Origin: Litoditis marina
Lineage: Eukaryota > Nematoda > Chromadorea > Rhabditida > Rhabditidae
Assembly (NCBI GenBank): GCA_964036275.1
Contig: OZ038434.1
Location: 35,673,279 to 35,737,278 of the forward strand
Direction of reading: 5' to 3'
Length of the DNA stretch: 64,000 nucleotides
The position numbers were made by a program, and so were the translations under genes. Below, one piece after another: positions 11,531 to 22,306 of the stretch (the stretch's first letter is position 1; every line of letters begins with the position of its first letter). A model generated the notes under the pieces. The model was not told where the DNA came from. It searched no databases and saw only the letters and a list, made by a program, of their open reading frames with translations.

Positions 11531-13265
11531 AAAGCTCTCCTCAACATAGAGCGCGAAAAATGTCCTCAATAGGAAAACCTCTCTTCAACATAGAGTGCGA
11601 GTCTTCTCTCTAACATAGAGCGCGACTCCTCTCTCCAACAAAGAGCGCGAGCACTCTCCCTAACAGAGCGCGAGTCCTCTATCTAACTTAGAGCGCTAGC
11701 ACTCTCCCTATCCCTAACATAGAGACATAGAGCGCGAGTCCTCTTTCTAACTTATAGCGCGAGATCTCTCCCCAACATAGAGCGCGGAACTTCTTCCTAA
11801 CATAGAGCGCGGAACTTCTTTCTAACATAGAGCGCGGAACTTCTCCTAACAGAGCGCTTGTCCTCTATCTAACTTAGAGCGCGAGCACTCTCCCTAACAT
11901 AGAGCGCGAGTCCTCTTTCTAACTTATAGCGCGAGATCTCTCCCTAACATAGAGCGCGGAACTTCTACTCAACATAGAGCGCGGGATGTCTCAGCATAGA
12001 GCGCGGAACTTCTCCCTAACATAGAGCGCGGAACTTCTTCCTAACATAGAGCGCAGAACTTCTCCTTAACATAGAGCGCGGGATGTCTTAAAATAGAGCG
12101 CGGAACTTCTCCTTAACATAGAGCGCGGGATTTCTTAACATAGAGCGCGAGACTTCTATCTAACATAGAGCGCGGAACTTCTCCCTAACATAGAGCGCGG
12201 AACTTCTTCCTAACATAGAGCGCGGAACTTCTCCTAACAGAGTGCTAGTCCTCTATCTAACTTAGAGCGCGAGCACTCTCCCTAACATAGAGCGCGAGTC
12301 CTCTTTCTAACTTATAGCGCGAGATCTCTCCCTAACATAGAGCGCGGAACTTCTACTTAACATAGAGCGCGGGATGTCTCAGCATAGAGCGCGGAACTTC
12401 TCCCTAACATAGAGCGCGGAACTTCTCCCTAACATAGAGCGCGAAACTTCTTCCTAACATAGAGCGCGGAACTTCTCCTTAACATAGAGCGCGGGATGTC
12501 TTAACATAGAGCGCGGAACTTCTCCTTAACATAGAGCGCGGGATTTCTTAACATAGAGCGCGAGAATTCTATCTAACATAGAGCGCGGAACTTCTCCCTA
12601 ATATAGAGCGCGGAACTTCTTCCTAACATAGAGCGCGGAACTTCTCCTAACAGAGCGCTAGTCCTCTATCTAACTTAGAGCGCGAGCACTCTCCCTAACA
12701 TAGAGCGCGAGTCCTCTTTCTAACTTATAGCGCGAGATCTCTCCCTAACATAGAGCGCGGAAATTCTACTTAACATAGAGCGCGGGATGTCTCAGCATAG
12801 AGCGCGGAACTTCTCCCTAACATAGAGCGCGGAACTTCTTCCTAACATAGAGCGCGGAACTTCTCCTTAACATAGAGCGCGGGATGTCTTTACATAGAGC
12901 GCGGAACTTCTCCTTAACATAGAGCGCGGGATTTCTTAACATAGAGCGCGAGACTTCTATCTAACATAGAGCGCGGAACTTCTCCTAACAGAGCGCTAGT
13001 CCTCTATCTAACTTAGAGCGCGAGCACTCTCCCTAACATAGAGCGCGAGTCCTCTTTCCAACTTATAGCGCGAGATCTCTCCCTAACATAGAGCGCGGAA
13101 CTTCTACTTAACATAGAGCGCGGGATGTCTTAGCATAGAGCGCGGAACTTCTTCCAAACATAGAGCGCGGAACTTCTCATTAACATAGAGCGCGGGATGT
13201 CTTAACATAAAGCGCGAGACTTCTATCTAACATAGAGCGCGGAACGTCTCCTTAACATAGACATC
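11530..13265 (+). repeat. 25-base satellite array with higher-order repeats
   Basis: About 68 units, mostly TAACATAGAGCGCGGAACTTC. A marker block of three different units (CTCTATCTAACTTAGAGCGC, GCACTCTCCC and TCCTCTTTCTAACTTATAGC types) recurs near 11883, 12271, 12683 and 13022. The array therefore has a higher-order period of about 340-410 bases. Confidence 0.85.
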
Positions 13266-13269
13266 TTAA

Positions 13270-13306
<37 letters not shown>

Positions 13307-13520
13307 GTTAAGGCCGCGTGTATTTCACGTGACTTTAACGCACCTTTGTTTAACTTAAATAAAGCAAATCTATTCCCCATTTCAATTTGCAGCTGCAGCC
13401 GATTTGTAGTCACTCGAAAATAGAAATGAAATCCAGATAGCTCACGTTTTTTCCACGCCATTTGCCTCACTCTTCCCCATTGGTTTTTCGACTGAAATTG
13501 TTACAAACACACACACCAAA
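13265..13520. repeat. CT run and decayed cassette end
   Basis: A CT run of about 35 bases is followed by a decayed cassette end. It retains CACGCCATTTGCCTCAC and a degenerate TTTTTCGACTGAAATTG. The hairpin is missing, so this looks like the worn boundary of the satellite locus. Confidence 0.6.
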
Positions 13521-13659
13521 CTAGCCTTTTATACTAGTGGATAAACGCTACAATCACGTGCAACACATCATATTGGAGAACGAGCAACGGTACATGCTCA
13601 ATTCTTTACGTTTTTTCTCGCTATGCATGGATTCCGAGCTATCAAAGGTGAGTTTCAAC

Positions 13660-14081
13660 AGATGCTATATTATCAATCGAGTCAGAGGCAAGGTATCGAC
13701 TGGTGGCATCGTGTGAAGTTTTTACGGCTGTCACGTAATTGTTTGGCATGAGTTGTCTCAAGTAATAAAACAGGGTGTGTAGACTTTTATAGATAAAAAG
13801 GAATCGAGTGCCAGGAGCACAGTTTATGGTCAAGATATGGCGCTCACAAGAACTTTCGGTTTGTTTTCCCAACCCCACATGTGGTCCAACAATTTACTCG
13901 TACTTTTTCGAGAAACAACCGTATAAGTTGTTAAGCTTGACTTCACAATCAAATTTTATGGTCTAATACGACTTCCTTTTCCGCGGACAACACTATTCGA
14001 AAAAGTGCACGCTTTTACACTTTCATATAACATGAGCCGTGTTTATATGCGAAATTCCTGAACAATTCAATCATTCAGAAA
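13660..14081 (+). promoter_or_regulatory. Upstream region of lectin gene 1, conserved with gene 3
   Basis: Several blocks match the region upstream of the third lectin gene (26950-27414) in order: ACTGGTGGCATCG/GCTGGCGGCAATAG, TAATAAAACAG, a TTTTATAGATAAAAA/TTTCATAGATAAAAA box, TGGCGCTCACAA, and TTCGAAAAAGTGCACGC/TTCGAAAAAGCGCGTGC. The AGATAA core is a GATA-factor type site; such factors drive intestinal genes in nematodes. The regulatory role is inference. Confidence 0.5.
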
Positions 14082-17000
14082 ATGCATTTTGGGATGCTTC
14101 CCGAACTAAGTTTCCTTGTTTTTATTTCGTCCGTTTTGGCTTTATGCCCAAATGGATCCTATTTCGATTCTGGATCTAGCAGGTGAGTTCATATATTGAA
14201 TGACACAATTCTTCCAGCTAAACAAAAAAAATTGGTTCACGTATTCGCAGAACATCTGCATTATGTATTTCAGTGTTACGAACCTTTCCCAGGGTTGTTT
14301 ATCGAGGTTAATATATAAATTGTTCGTGTTTCCTTCTAGAACAGAACATGTTGAGTTTTTGGAGGTCCGTGTTTTAACTAGGAAATAAACACTAACCGGG
14401 TAGTCGATAAACGCAAAACTGGTGGTCAGTTCAAATGGTTTCCATTTTACTCAACCTAAATAGCAAAAATTGCGAACTACGTCTGAGATTCGGCATATCA
14501 AAGTACAAACACCCCAGATAGGACAAAAATCATGATGTTGAATTGCCTACTCGAATAGGTTTTGTATTTTCGAAATCAGGTGATGTTTTGGGTAGAATAC
14601 GTTATAGATGAAACTACAACGATGATTTGGTAACTATCTTTATATGTTCACCCTTTTTGTATTTTTCAGATGTTACAAGTTCTCTATCGGGACTGCCACA
14701 TTTCTGCAGGCAGAACTGAGATGTGTTAATGATGGAGGACATTTGACTTCGATAAGCAATGCATTCGAAAATGCAGTAGTATCAGGTTGATAAAGTGACC
14801 AAATTGTTGTTGTAGTTCCATCTTGATCTACTCTATAGTCTACGAATTTCGAGGAAAAAGTAACAGGATCAAATTACAAACAAAGCGAGCGATGTTTAAA
14901 TACGTTTCTTCACTTTTTGAAATAAGATTTAATCGAAAGTCCTATTTAAACTCTGCAACTTTTGACCGAGTTAAACTATAAACACACCGCGTTGAAGGAG
15001 ATCGGAACACACCTTGAGCAGAGGTTTTATTTCGGGCTGCTTTTATTGTATTGAGATCAGAAAGCACAAATAACTCGTATATTAGTTTCCGATCAAAGGT
15101 AGGATACAGTAGCTTAACGAGAATCCATGTTGCTCTCCGGTCTCCTTCAAAGCAACACACACCGTTGCGCTCGCTTCTAAAGCACAACCCGAAACGGAAT
15201 GTTATGTTTTTGCATAAGCTTCATTAACTCAATTCATTTCGAAATATGACTTTTTTCAGAAACGGGTCGATCGAAATTCCGGAATTCGGCCGATTTTTGG
15301 ATCGGCGCCAATCTTTTGATGGATCCTGACTGGAGCTGGACCGACAACACGACATTTTCATTCAACAACTGGGCTCCGAGTTGGTATTTTCCTGTTCTCG
15401 AACAATCAATCGTATTTATTGAGTTACTTTGTTAATCGAGTTGTTAGACTTGTGATGTACTAGAAGTTAATTAATTAGTCACGTAGAAATAGCATTCTAA
15501 TGAGAATCGTGCACTTTGTCATTGCACTTTTCTGAGATCCACTGTGGTCAATATGTTTCCTGTTATTGTGGAATTACTAACATTATATTACATCAAATGA
15601 ACATTCAGCACCACCGAACACCTCAAAATCTCAATGTGGAGCTGTGAAGACCGTCAACGGTATCTGGAGGTGAGAATGTTGATTGAAGGTTGATAAAGTA
15701 CTTTGATAAAAACTCCAGAGTGTAAAAAATGGTTGTACGAGCGTGAACGATAGAAGCACATGTTTAGTTGGTGTTTTTGTTTCTCTTTTATTTCTGTTTT
15801 TATGATTAACCTGTTTACAGTCCTTCTGATTGCAATGATCTAAAGCCCTACGTCTGCGCTTTGCCTGAACAAACCCTCGAATCTACACCAGCTCCATGTC
15901 CTACACGACATCGTTTGTTTTGCTTTCTGTTCTTGATTTGAATCGTTGTTTGCATCCTATTTATTTGATTTTCATTACGATTCAGTAGCGCTGCGCGACC
16001 CAATGCTAAACTTTTATAATTTTTTTCCACATTTTTTCCACTGTTGTTGTTTGTAGTCCACTTCTAACTTGAAAAAACCTTTTAAATACAACTTACGTGA
16101 ACTAAGGCCTAGTTAACAATCGTTCTACACTAGTTCACTATGTCGTCGAGGCACTACACTACCAATACATCACAGTTGAATTATTACGATTAAACTAATT
16201 AGTAACAGTTTTAATAGTTGTTCAATTTCAAGTTTCCAGCTCACCCTGGGTATTGCGAAACCGGTTGGACATACTTCAATGGAGCTGATTCTTGCTATAA
16301 GGTATGCTGATAGACAAGCAGCTGTTATTGGGTTTGCTCTTCCTAAAGCAAGCCTATACGGTTATATACTGTGAGTCAATTGCACAGTCACGTAAAACAT
16401 GTTGAACAGAGCATAACTCGGTAACGTGTGATAACTAGCTGCACGATGCCTTATTAGAATGCGGACTCTCCGTGAGTAATCAATTCACTTCTAGTTTACT
16501 GCCCATCTCGTCGTGTTTGTAGTTTGATCCCTAAAATTCGTAAATAATGGCGTTTATTTAAATCCAACTATAAAAACCAAATGCACGTATCAGTGGTGGA
16601 AACACGAGAAGTTCGGACAACAAAAAGACACAACTGGTTAAGAACCTAAATCGAACAACGCATTCAAATCAGACAAGTTGCAGCGTTTCTTGAACCAATG
16701 AATCATCGGGAGTGAGTAAGTTTCGTATACCTGTCCTACATAATTTGACTTAAAGAACCCTAAGTTGTTATTAGGGTTCTTTAAGTCAAATTCAAAATTC
16801 GAATCGAATTGAGAACTCGTGAACTCGCGAATTCAACATTCTAAACTCGTTCAAAAACCATTGTATCCATTTTCAGGTTTTATTGAACGAGAACTTCGAA
16901 AATGCCGAGGCGACCTGTGTAGCAGCCGAGGCTCATCTTGCTTCAGTGCACAGTTTAGCTGAGGATGAATTTCTGACAGGTACATACAGAGTTTGTTGAG

Positions 17001-20000
17001 TATACGATGAGGTATACTGCATGCAAACTAGTAACATAAAAACGTGAACGTGGAACATAAACAAAGTTAGTGAACGAGACACGTGGCACGACCTAAGTCA
17101 CACGTTTGCGCACAGCACGATTTGAAGGCTAATTGTATACAGTTTTTGAGGTGAAATTCGTCAACTGATGTTGCGAACACTGTTTAGTCTCACTCACATC
17201 TGGCATTTTGAGATTTCGAGAGCCGGTCAAATGTTTGCCAGTAAGCAAAATGTTGTATTCAATGAAATTTGCAGTGAAACGAACAGCTTATTCATGAAAA
17301 AGTGGGGGCCCAACGAATGTGAGATTTGTCTTCTGCTGTGCGCCCCTTAGACAACTACTCTCAAATGGAGCAGCTACTGCTACAAAAACCAAAAAATACT
17401 CATGTATAACTGTTAATTACAAACATACAAAAGTCGTAAAATATTTTCTCAAACCTGTAAACTAGAATCTACAAGTCACTACTGCGAAAGAGAGAACAAC
17501 TGTTGAATAATATACCAAACGTTACAGCACCTAGAATTGAAGTAATGCTCAAAAACAGCAACCATTGTGCACAAAACCAACTCTATAATTAACTACGTTG
17601 AGTTAACATGTGTGATTTGTAGATTCTAGTTTACAGGTTTGAGAAAATATTTTACGACTTTTGTATGTTTGTAATTAACAGTTATACATGAGTATTTTTC
17701 GGTTTTTGTAGCAGTAGCTGCTCCATTTGAGAGTAGTTGTCTAAGGGGCGCACAGCAGAACACAAATCTCACATTCGTTGGGCCCCCACTTTTTCATGAA
17801 TTTTTCTCTTTTTGTATACATGCCGTAGGTATGTGGTTTGATCTGTACGGTACAGATAAAATTGTTCTCTTAATGAACCACTTGACACTTATAACTATCA
17901 TTCATTGCAGTTCTAAAAACTTACTTTCTGCCCTCTGCCATTCAGAATCCCAGAATACGTCATGTTTGAATGAAGTTTCATGGTAAATTGACCATTTCTA
18001 AGAAACTTTCAGCATTTGAAAACATATTTCACGTCAATTTTTTGAAAGTTGACGTCATCTGGCCTTCTGATTACCAGAATGAGTCATATTTAGATAAATT
18101 TTTGTCGTTAATATACCATTTTTAAGATATTTTCAGCATTTGAAAATATATGTGACGTCAACTTTGCACTTTTCAAAATCGACGTCATCTGGTCTCCAGA
18201 ATCCCAGAATAACTCACTCTCAGATTGAGTTTTACCGTTAATTGACCCTTTCTAAGATATTACCATCGTTTAAAAATATATGTGACGTCAACTTTGCACT
18301 TTTCAAAATCGACGTCATCTGGTCTCCAGAATCCCAGAATAACTCACTCTCAGATTGAGTTTCACCGTTAATTGACCCTTTCTAAGATATTACCATCGTT
18401 TAAAAATATATGTGACGTCAACTTTGCACTTTTCAAAATCGACTTCATCTGGTCTCCAGAATCCCAGAATACATCAATCTCAGATTGAGTTTCACCGTTA
18501 ATTGACCCTTTCTAAGATATTACCATCGTTTAAAAATATATGTGACGTCAACTTTGCACTTTTCAAAATCGACGTCATCTGGTCTCCAGAATCCCAGAAT
18601 AACTCACTCTCAGATTGAGTTTCACCGTTAATTGACCCTTTCTAAGATATTACCATCGTTTAAAAATATATGTGACGTCAACTTTGCACTTTTCAAAATC
18701 GACGTCATCTGGTCTCCAGAATCCCAGAATAACTCACTCTCAGATTGAGTTTCACCGTTAATTGACCCTTTCTAAGATATTACCATCGTTTAAAAATATA
18801 TGTGACGTCAACTTAGCACTTTTCAAAAATGACGTCATCTGGTCTCCAGAATCTCAGAATACGTCACTTTTAGATTGAGTTTCTCCGTTACTTGACCCTT
18901 TCTAAGATATTACGATCATTTGAAAATATATGTGACGTCAACTTTGCACTTTTCTAAAATGACGTCATCCGGTCTCCAGAATCCTGAAGGACGTCAGGAA
19001 TAGAATACTTCATACTCAAAGAAAAGTCACGATGGCATCATATTTCAGTTTTCGAGCAAATCGGTAATTGTTACTCTAAGTTACAGGACAATTTGAGTTG
19101 TCGACCGGACAGAGATAGTGAGAGAGCGTGCTAAATGAAGAGACGCAGACACTTTCCGAAAAATGTCTATAACTTTGATTAAAATAATTTTTTCTTAATT
19201 TTTTTTCGCTCCGCGAGCATCTGAGTAGATATCACATGTCTTCCACAATTTTTAACGAAATCGGTTAAGTAGAAACCCTTAAACTGGGTTTACTTTTCTT
19301 GTCACAACCCACCCACACACCCACACACGACGGAAGTTGGCGCTCTTGATGAAGCGCATGAGGTCATAACTTGGCTCAAACTTAACCGATTTTGCTCAAA
19401 TTTGAAACACGGTTAGGGAATCAGCTATAGAAAACAAGTACATCAATAAAAACTTTGTTTTGCAAATTTCAGCCTTTTTGAGGAGAAACTAAAAAAACGA
19501 AAGCGCGCATTAGCCGGACCAAAGACAAATCTCGCACAGCGCTTCGCGCTGCGCGCGATTGTATTTTTACACTCGTTATTCTTGATTTACTGAACTTAAT
19601 AGAAGTGATAGTATAATCTCAGAACTGCATGCCAAACACAATCTACAGAAAGGGTTAAGCGCTCAATTAATCATTTTTACAGATCTCTCGACTACGGGGC
19701 TTGGCGTGACCTGGGAGCAACTAGTTTGGTTGGGCCTTCACAGAGTCAACAATGAATGGGCCTGGACAGACAGTTCACCAGTTAGTATGAAAAATATAGG
19801 AGAAAAGTGACATTGGTCCTGGATCTCTGAGGGGCGTAAAAATAGGACGGCCCATTTTTCAGGACGTAAAGTCTACTTTTAGGGCGAAAGTCCACTTTTC
19901 GTTACGCATTACGTATTCCAGGGCGAAAGACGTACTTGTAGGGCAAAGGGCGTATTTTCAGGACGGAAAGACCACTTTTTTAGCTGATTATATTATTTTG

Positions 20001-22044
20001 AAAAAAATTACCCTGAATTACCAAAATTTTCAAAATTGATGGATCTGGCTGAAACTGAAGACTTATGGGGCTTTAGGGATCATTGCGGTTTCGAATGTGG
20101 ATGTTAAAATCAATTTCACGCACGCGACGCGAGAAATATATCAACATTGGAAATTGGGAATGAAACTTCCGGAACAGGGGTAGTGGATGACGCTGATTTC
20201 GAATATGAACATGAAATTAAAGGTGGTGGGGGGCTCAAGTATGATGTTGACCAAAACAAGTATTTTTGGACCAAACTTTCGGGGATGGGGTAATCGATCA
20301 TGGGGATTACGAATATCGATACGGGGTTAAAGGTGCTGGGGGGCTAATGTATCAATCTTTCAAATTCATTTGTATTGGGTCAAACTTGCAAAGAAGAGGT
20401 AGTTGACGATCTCGAATATCGACATGCCGTAAAAGTGACCGAACCCGATTTTTTTCTTCAAGTCAAGTTTTCACTGCCTTTGAGTACGCAAAAATGCACA
20501 CTGGTAAATCTTCTGGAAAGGGGCCTCGCGTTGGTGGTCGCCGGGCACCGGCGCGCCAATGTTACTGCGCTGCACAAATTTTTTTTATGAAAGAAAAGAA
20601 GATGAAGAAAGGGAAAAAGCAGTGAAAACTTGAATTTAAGAAAAAAATTCGGGTTCGGTCACCTTTAACGTCATGTCGACATTCGAGATCCCTATCGTCA
20701 ACTACTCTGCAAGTTTGACCCAATACAAATGAATTTGAATGATTTGTACTTTAGCCCCCACCACCTTTAACCCCGTATATATTCGTAATCCCCATGATCG
20801 ATAACCCCATCCCCCAAAGTTTGATTCGAGAATACTTGTTTTGGTCAACATCATACTTTAGCCCCCCACCACCTTTAATATCATGTTCATATTCGAAGTC
20901 AGCGTCATCAACCACCCCTGTTCCGAAAGTTTCATTCCCAATTTTCAATGTTGATATATTTGTTAAGTCGCGTGCGTGAAATTGATTTTAACATCCATAT
21001 TCGAAACCGCAATGATCGATACCCCATAAGTCTTCAGTTTCAGCCAAATCCATCACTTTTAAAGTTTTTGGTAATTCGGGGTAATTTTTTCAAAAGTGGT
21101 CTTTCCGTCCTAAAAATACGCCCTTCGCCCTACAAGTCTGTCTTTCGCCCCGAAAATACGTAATCCGTAACGAAAAGTGGACTTTCACCCTGAAAAGTAG
21201 ACTTTACGTCCTGAAAAATGGGCCGTCCCATTTTTACGCCCCTCAGAGATCCAGGCCCATTGACTAGTTACGCTTGTTCAAACAAGCATAGCGTTTCCTT
21301 TTCTCATAAAATTATTCATTGGGTTTCAGTAGATTGAATAGGAAATGATCCTGATGATTAGAATTAGATTTGGCGTTCACTGGTTCCTACAAGCACAGTA
21401 TTTCCTTACAAAGTGTCTTAATTTTCTAGTTTGCTTCGAATGAATTATTGAAGGTCGACTATTTCAATTGGGGCCCAGGACTTCCAGACAGCAATGGCGG
21501 ACCAGAGAACTGTGTGCAGGTGAGGCTAAGTTCACTAGAGGAAAAATAAAAAATCTGAACTAATAAAAAAATGGTTATGACATAAACTAAAATATGGTTA
21601 TGACATAAACTAAAAGTTATGTGGTATGCCTTGTTGTTGAATTTTTTCGCCGACTCCAAAAAACTTTTCACGTGGAACTTTCACACGTGTCCTAATTCAT
21701 TCCGACATTTCTTTTGTATGTTCTCGAAAGAATTGTCGGATTTCCAAATTTATGTTTTACGTTTTGAAGATTTCGAAACGCGCATGACTCAGAACAAAAT
21801 TAGTTTTATATCACAGAGTAAGAAGCAATACAACTGATCATCTCCCTATCTTTTACATAAATTTCTGTATTTTCTGACAAAAAATGGGATTTTCTAACAT
21901 AATTTTTTTTTAAATACACGTTCGTAGCTGATTCCTGATCGTCTTGCCGATGGCAACTCACACGGAGTGCCTCAGGGATGGAACGACATCATTTGCCGTA
22001 CAGTCATGCGCGCATTCATCTGCAAGAAGGCTGCCCTACACTGA
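14082..22044 (+). CDS. Secreted protein with two C-type lectin-like domains (gene 1)
   Basis: Ten exons: 14082-14182, 14670-14785, 15260-15379, 15609-15669, 15821-15912, 16240-16301, 16877-16979, 19683-19780, 21430-21519, 21928-22044, giving 319 residues. Exon lengths and phases close into one frame ending CKKAALH. A signal peptide (MHFGMLPELSFLVFISSVLA) is followed by the first lectin-like domain (CPNGSYFDSGS, GGHLTSISNAFEN, FWIGANLL, WSWTDNT, YVC), a short Pro/Thr linker and a second domain (CETGWTYF, AHLASVHSLAED, NEWAWTDSSP, ENC, FICKKAA). The calcium/sugar positions read PPN and LPD rather than EPN or QPD, so canonical sugar binding is doubtful. An acceptor CATTCAG three bases before the ATG suggests trans-splicing. 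The family is like nematode clec genes with two domains; the role is probably extracellular recognition. Confidence 0.9.
16742..16792. repeat. Perfect 22-base inverted repeat with 7-base loop (intron 6)
   Basis: Left arm 16742-16763 (AATTTGACTTAAAGAACCC start), loop GTTGTTA, right arm 16771-16792, with no mismatch. Small hairpin in lectin gene 1 intron 6. It could be a fold-back relic or a small-RNA precursor. Confidence 0.8.
17290..17801. mobile_element. Fold-back element with 184-base arms (intron 7)
   Basis: Arms 17290-17473 and 17618-17801 are almost perfect reverse complements around a 145-base centre. The ends are ATTCATGAAAAAGTGGGGGC and its complement. The ends match those of the element at 30489-30856 (AAAAAGTGGGGG, then CAAC, then AATGTG). 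No transposase frame is present, so it is a non-autonomous element. Confidence 0.8.
17925..19005 (+). repeat. 130-base tandem array with TGACGTCA sites (intron 7)
   Basis: About eight units with an exact 130-base spacing (GACGTCATCTGG at 18051, 18181, 18311, 18441-variant, 18571, 18701, 18831, 18961). Seven units carry a perfect palindromic TGACGTCA, starting at 18153 and then every 130 bases to 18933. This octamer is the consensus CRE/ATF site. The middle units are nearly identical and the outer ones diverged. Confidence 0.9.
19005..19620. repeat. Dispersed repeat, shared with intron 5 of lectin gene 3
   Basis: The end, with GGACCAAAGACAAATCTCGC and a palindromic AGCGCTTCGCGCT, matches 32360-32420 (ACCAAAGACAACTCACGC, GAGCGCTTCGCGCTCC). 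Motifs AAATCGGTTAAG and AACTTAACCGATTTTGC form an internal inverted pair. No coding capacity is seen. Confidence 0.5.
19811..21263. mobile_element. Giant fold-back, arms about 600 bases (intron 8)
   Basis: The left arm starts CATTGGTCCTGGATCTCTGA and the right arm ends with its near complement (TCAGAGATCCAGGCCCATTG). Complementarity continues inward through GGCCCATTTTTCAGGACG, the GGTGGTGGGGGGCT motif and AACCCGATTTTTTTCTTC to a centre near 20540. Arms differ by scattered changes. There is no transposase frame. Transcribed as part of the intron, it would fold into long double-stranded RNA. Confidence 0.85.
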
Positions 22045-22306
22045 TGTGTTCATGAATGAATGAATAATATACCATACATGAAGATTTTCTCGGAAATATC
22101 ACATGTCGAACACGTGCACAATATAACCGTTTATGACCCATCTCAGAGTAGATAACAAATTTTATATGTGATTATCGACTGTTAACATGTTTGAATTTGC
22201 CACTAACATTCCCGTCATGCTCGATCTCATCTTATGATTTTAAAAATATACTTTGACACTCTTTATGTGTAGAACTGATCATTTAACTACACACAATCTT
22301 TGTAGA

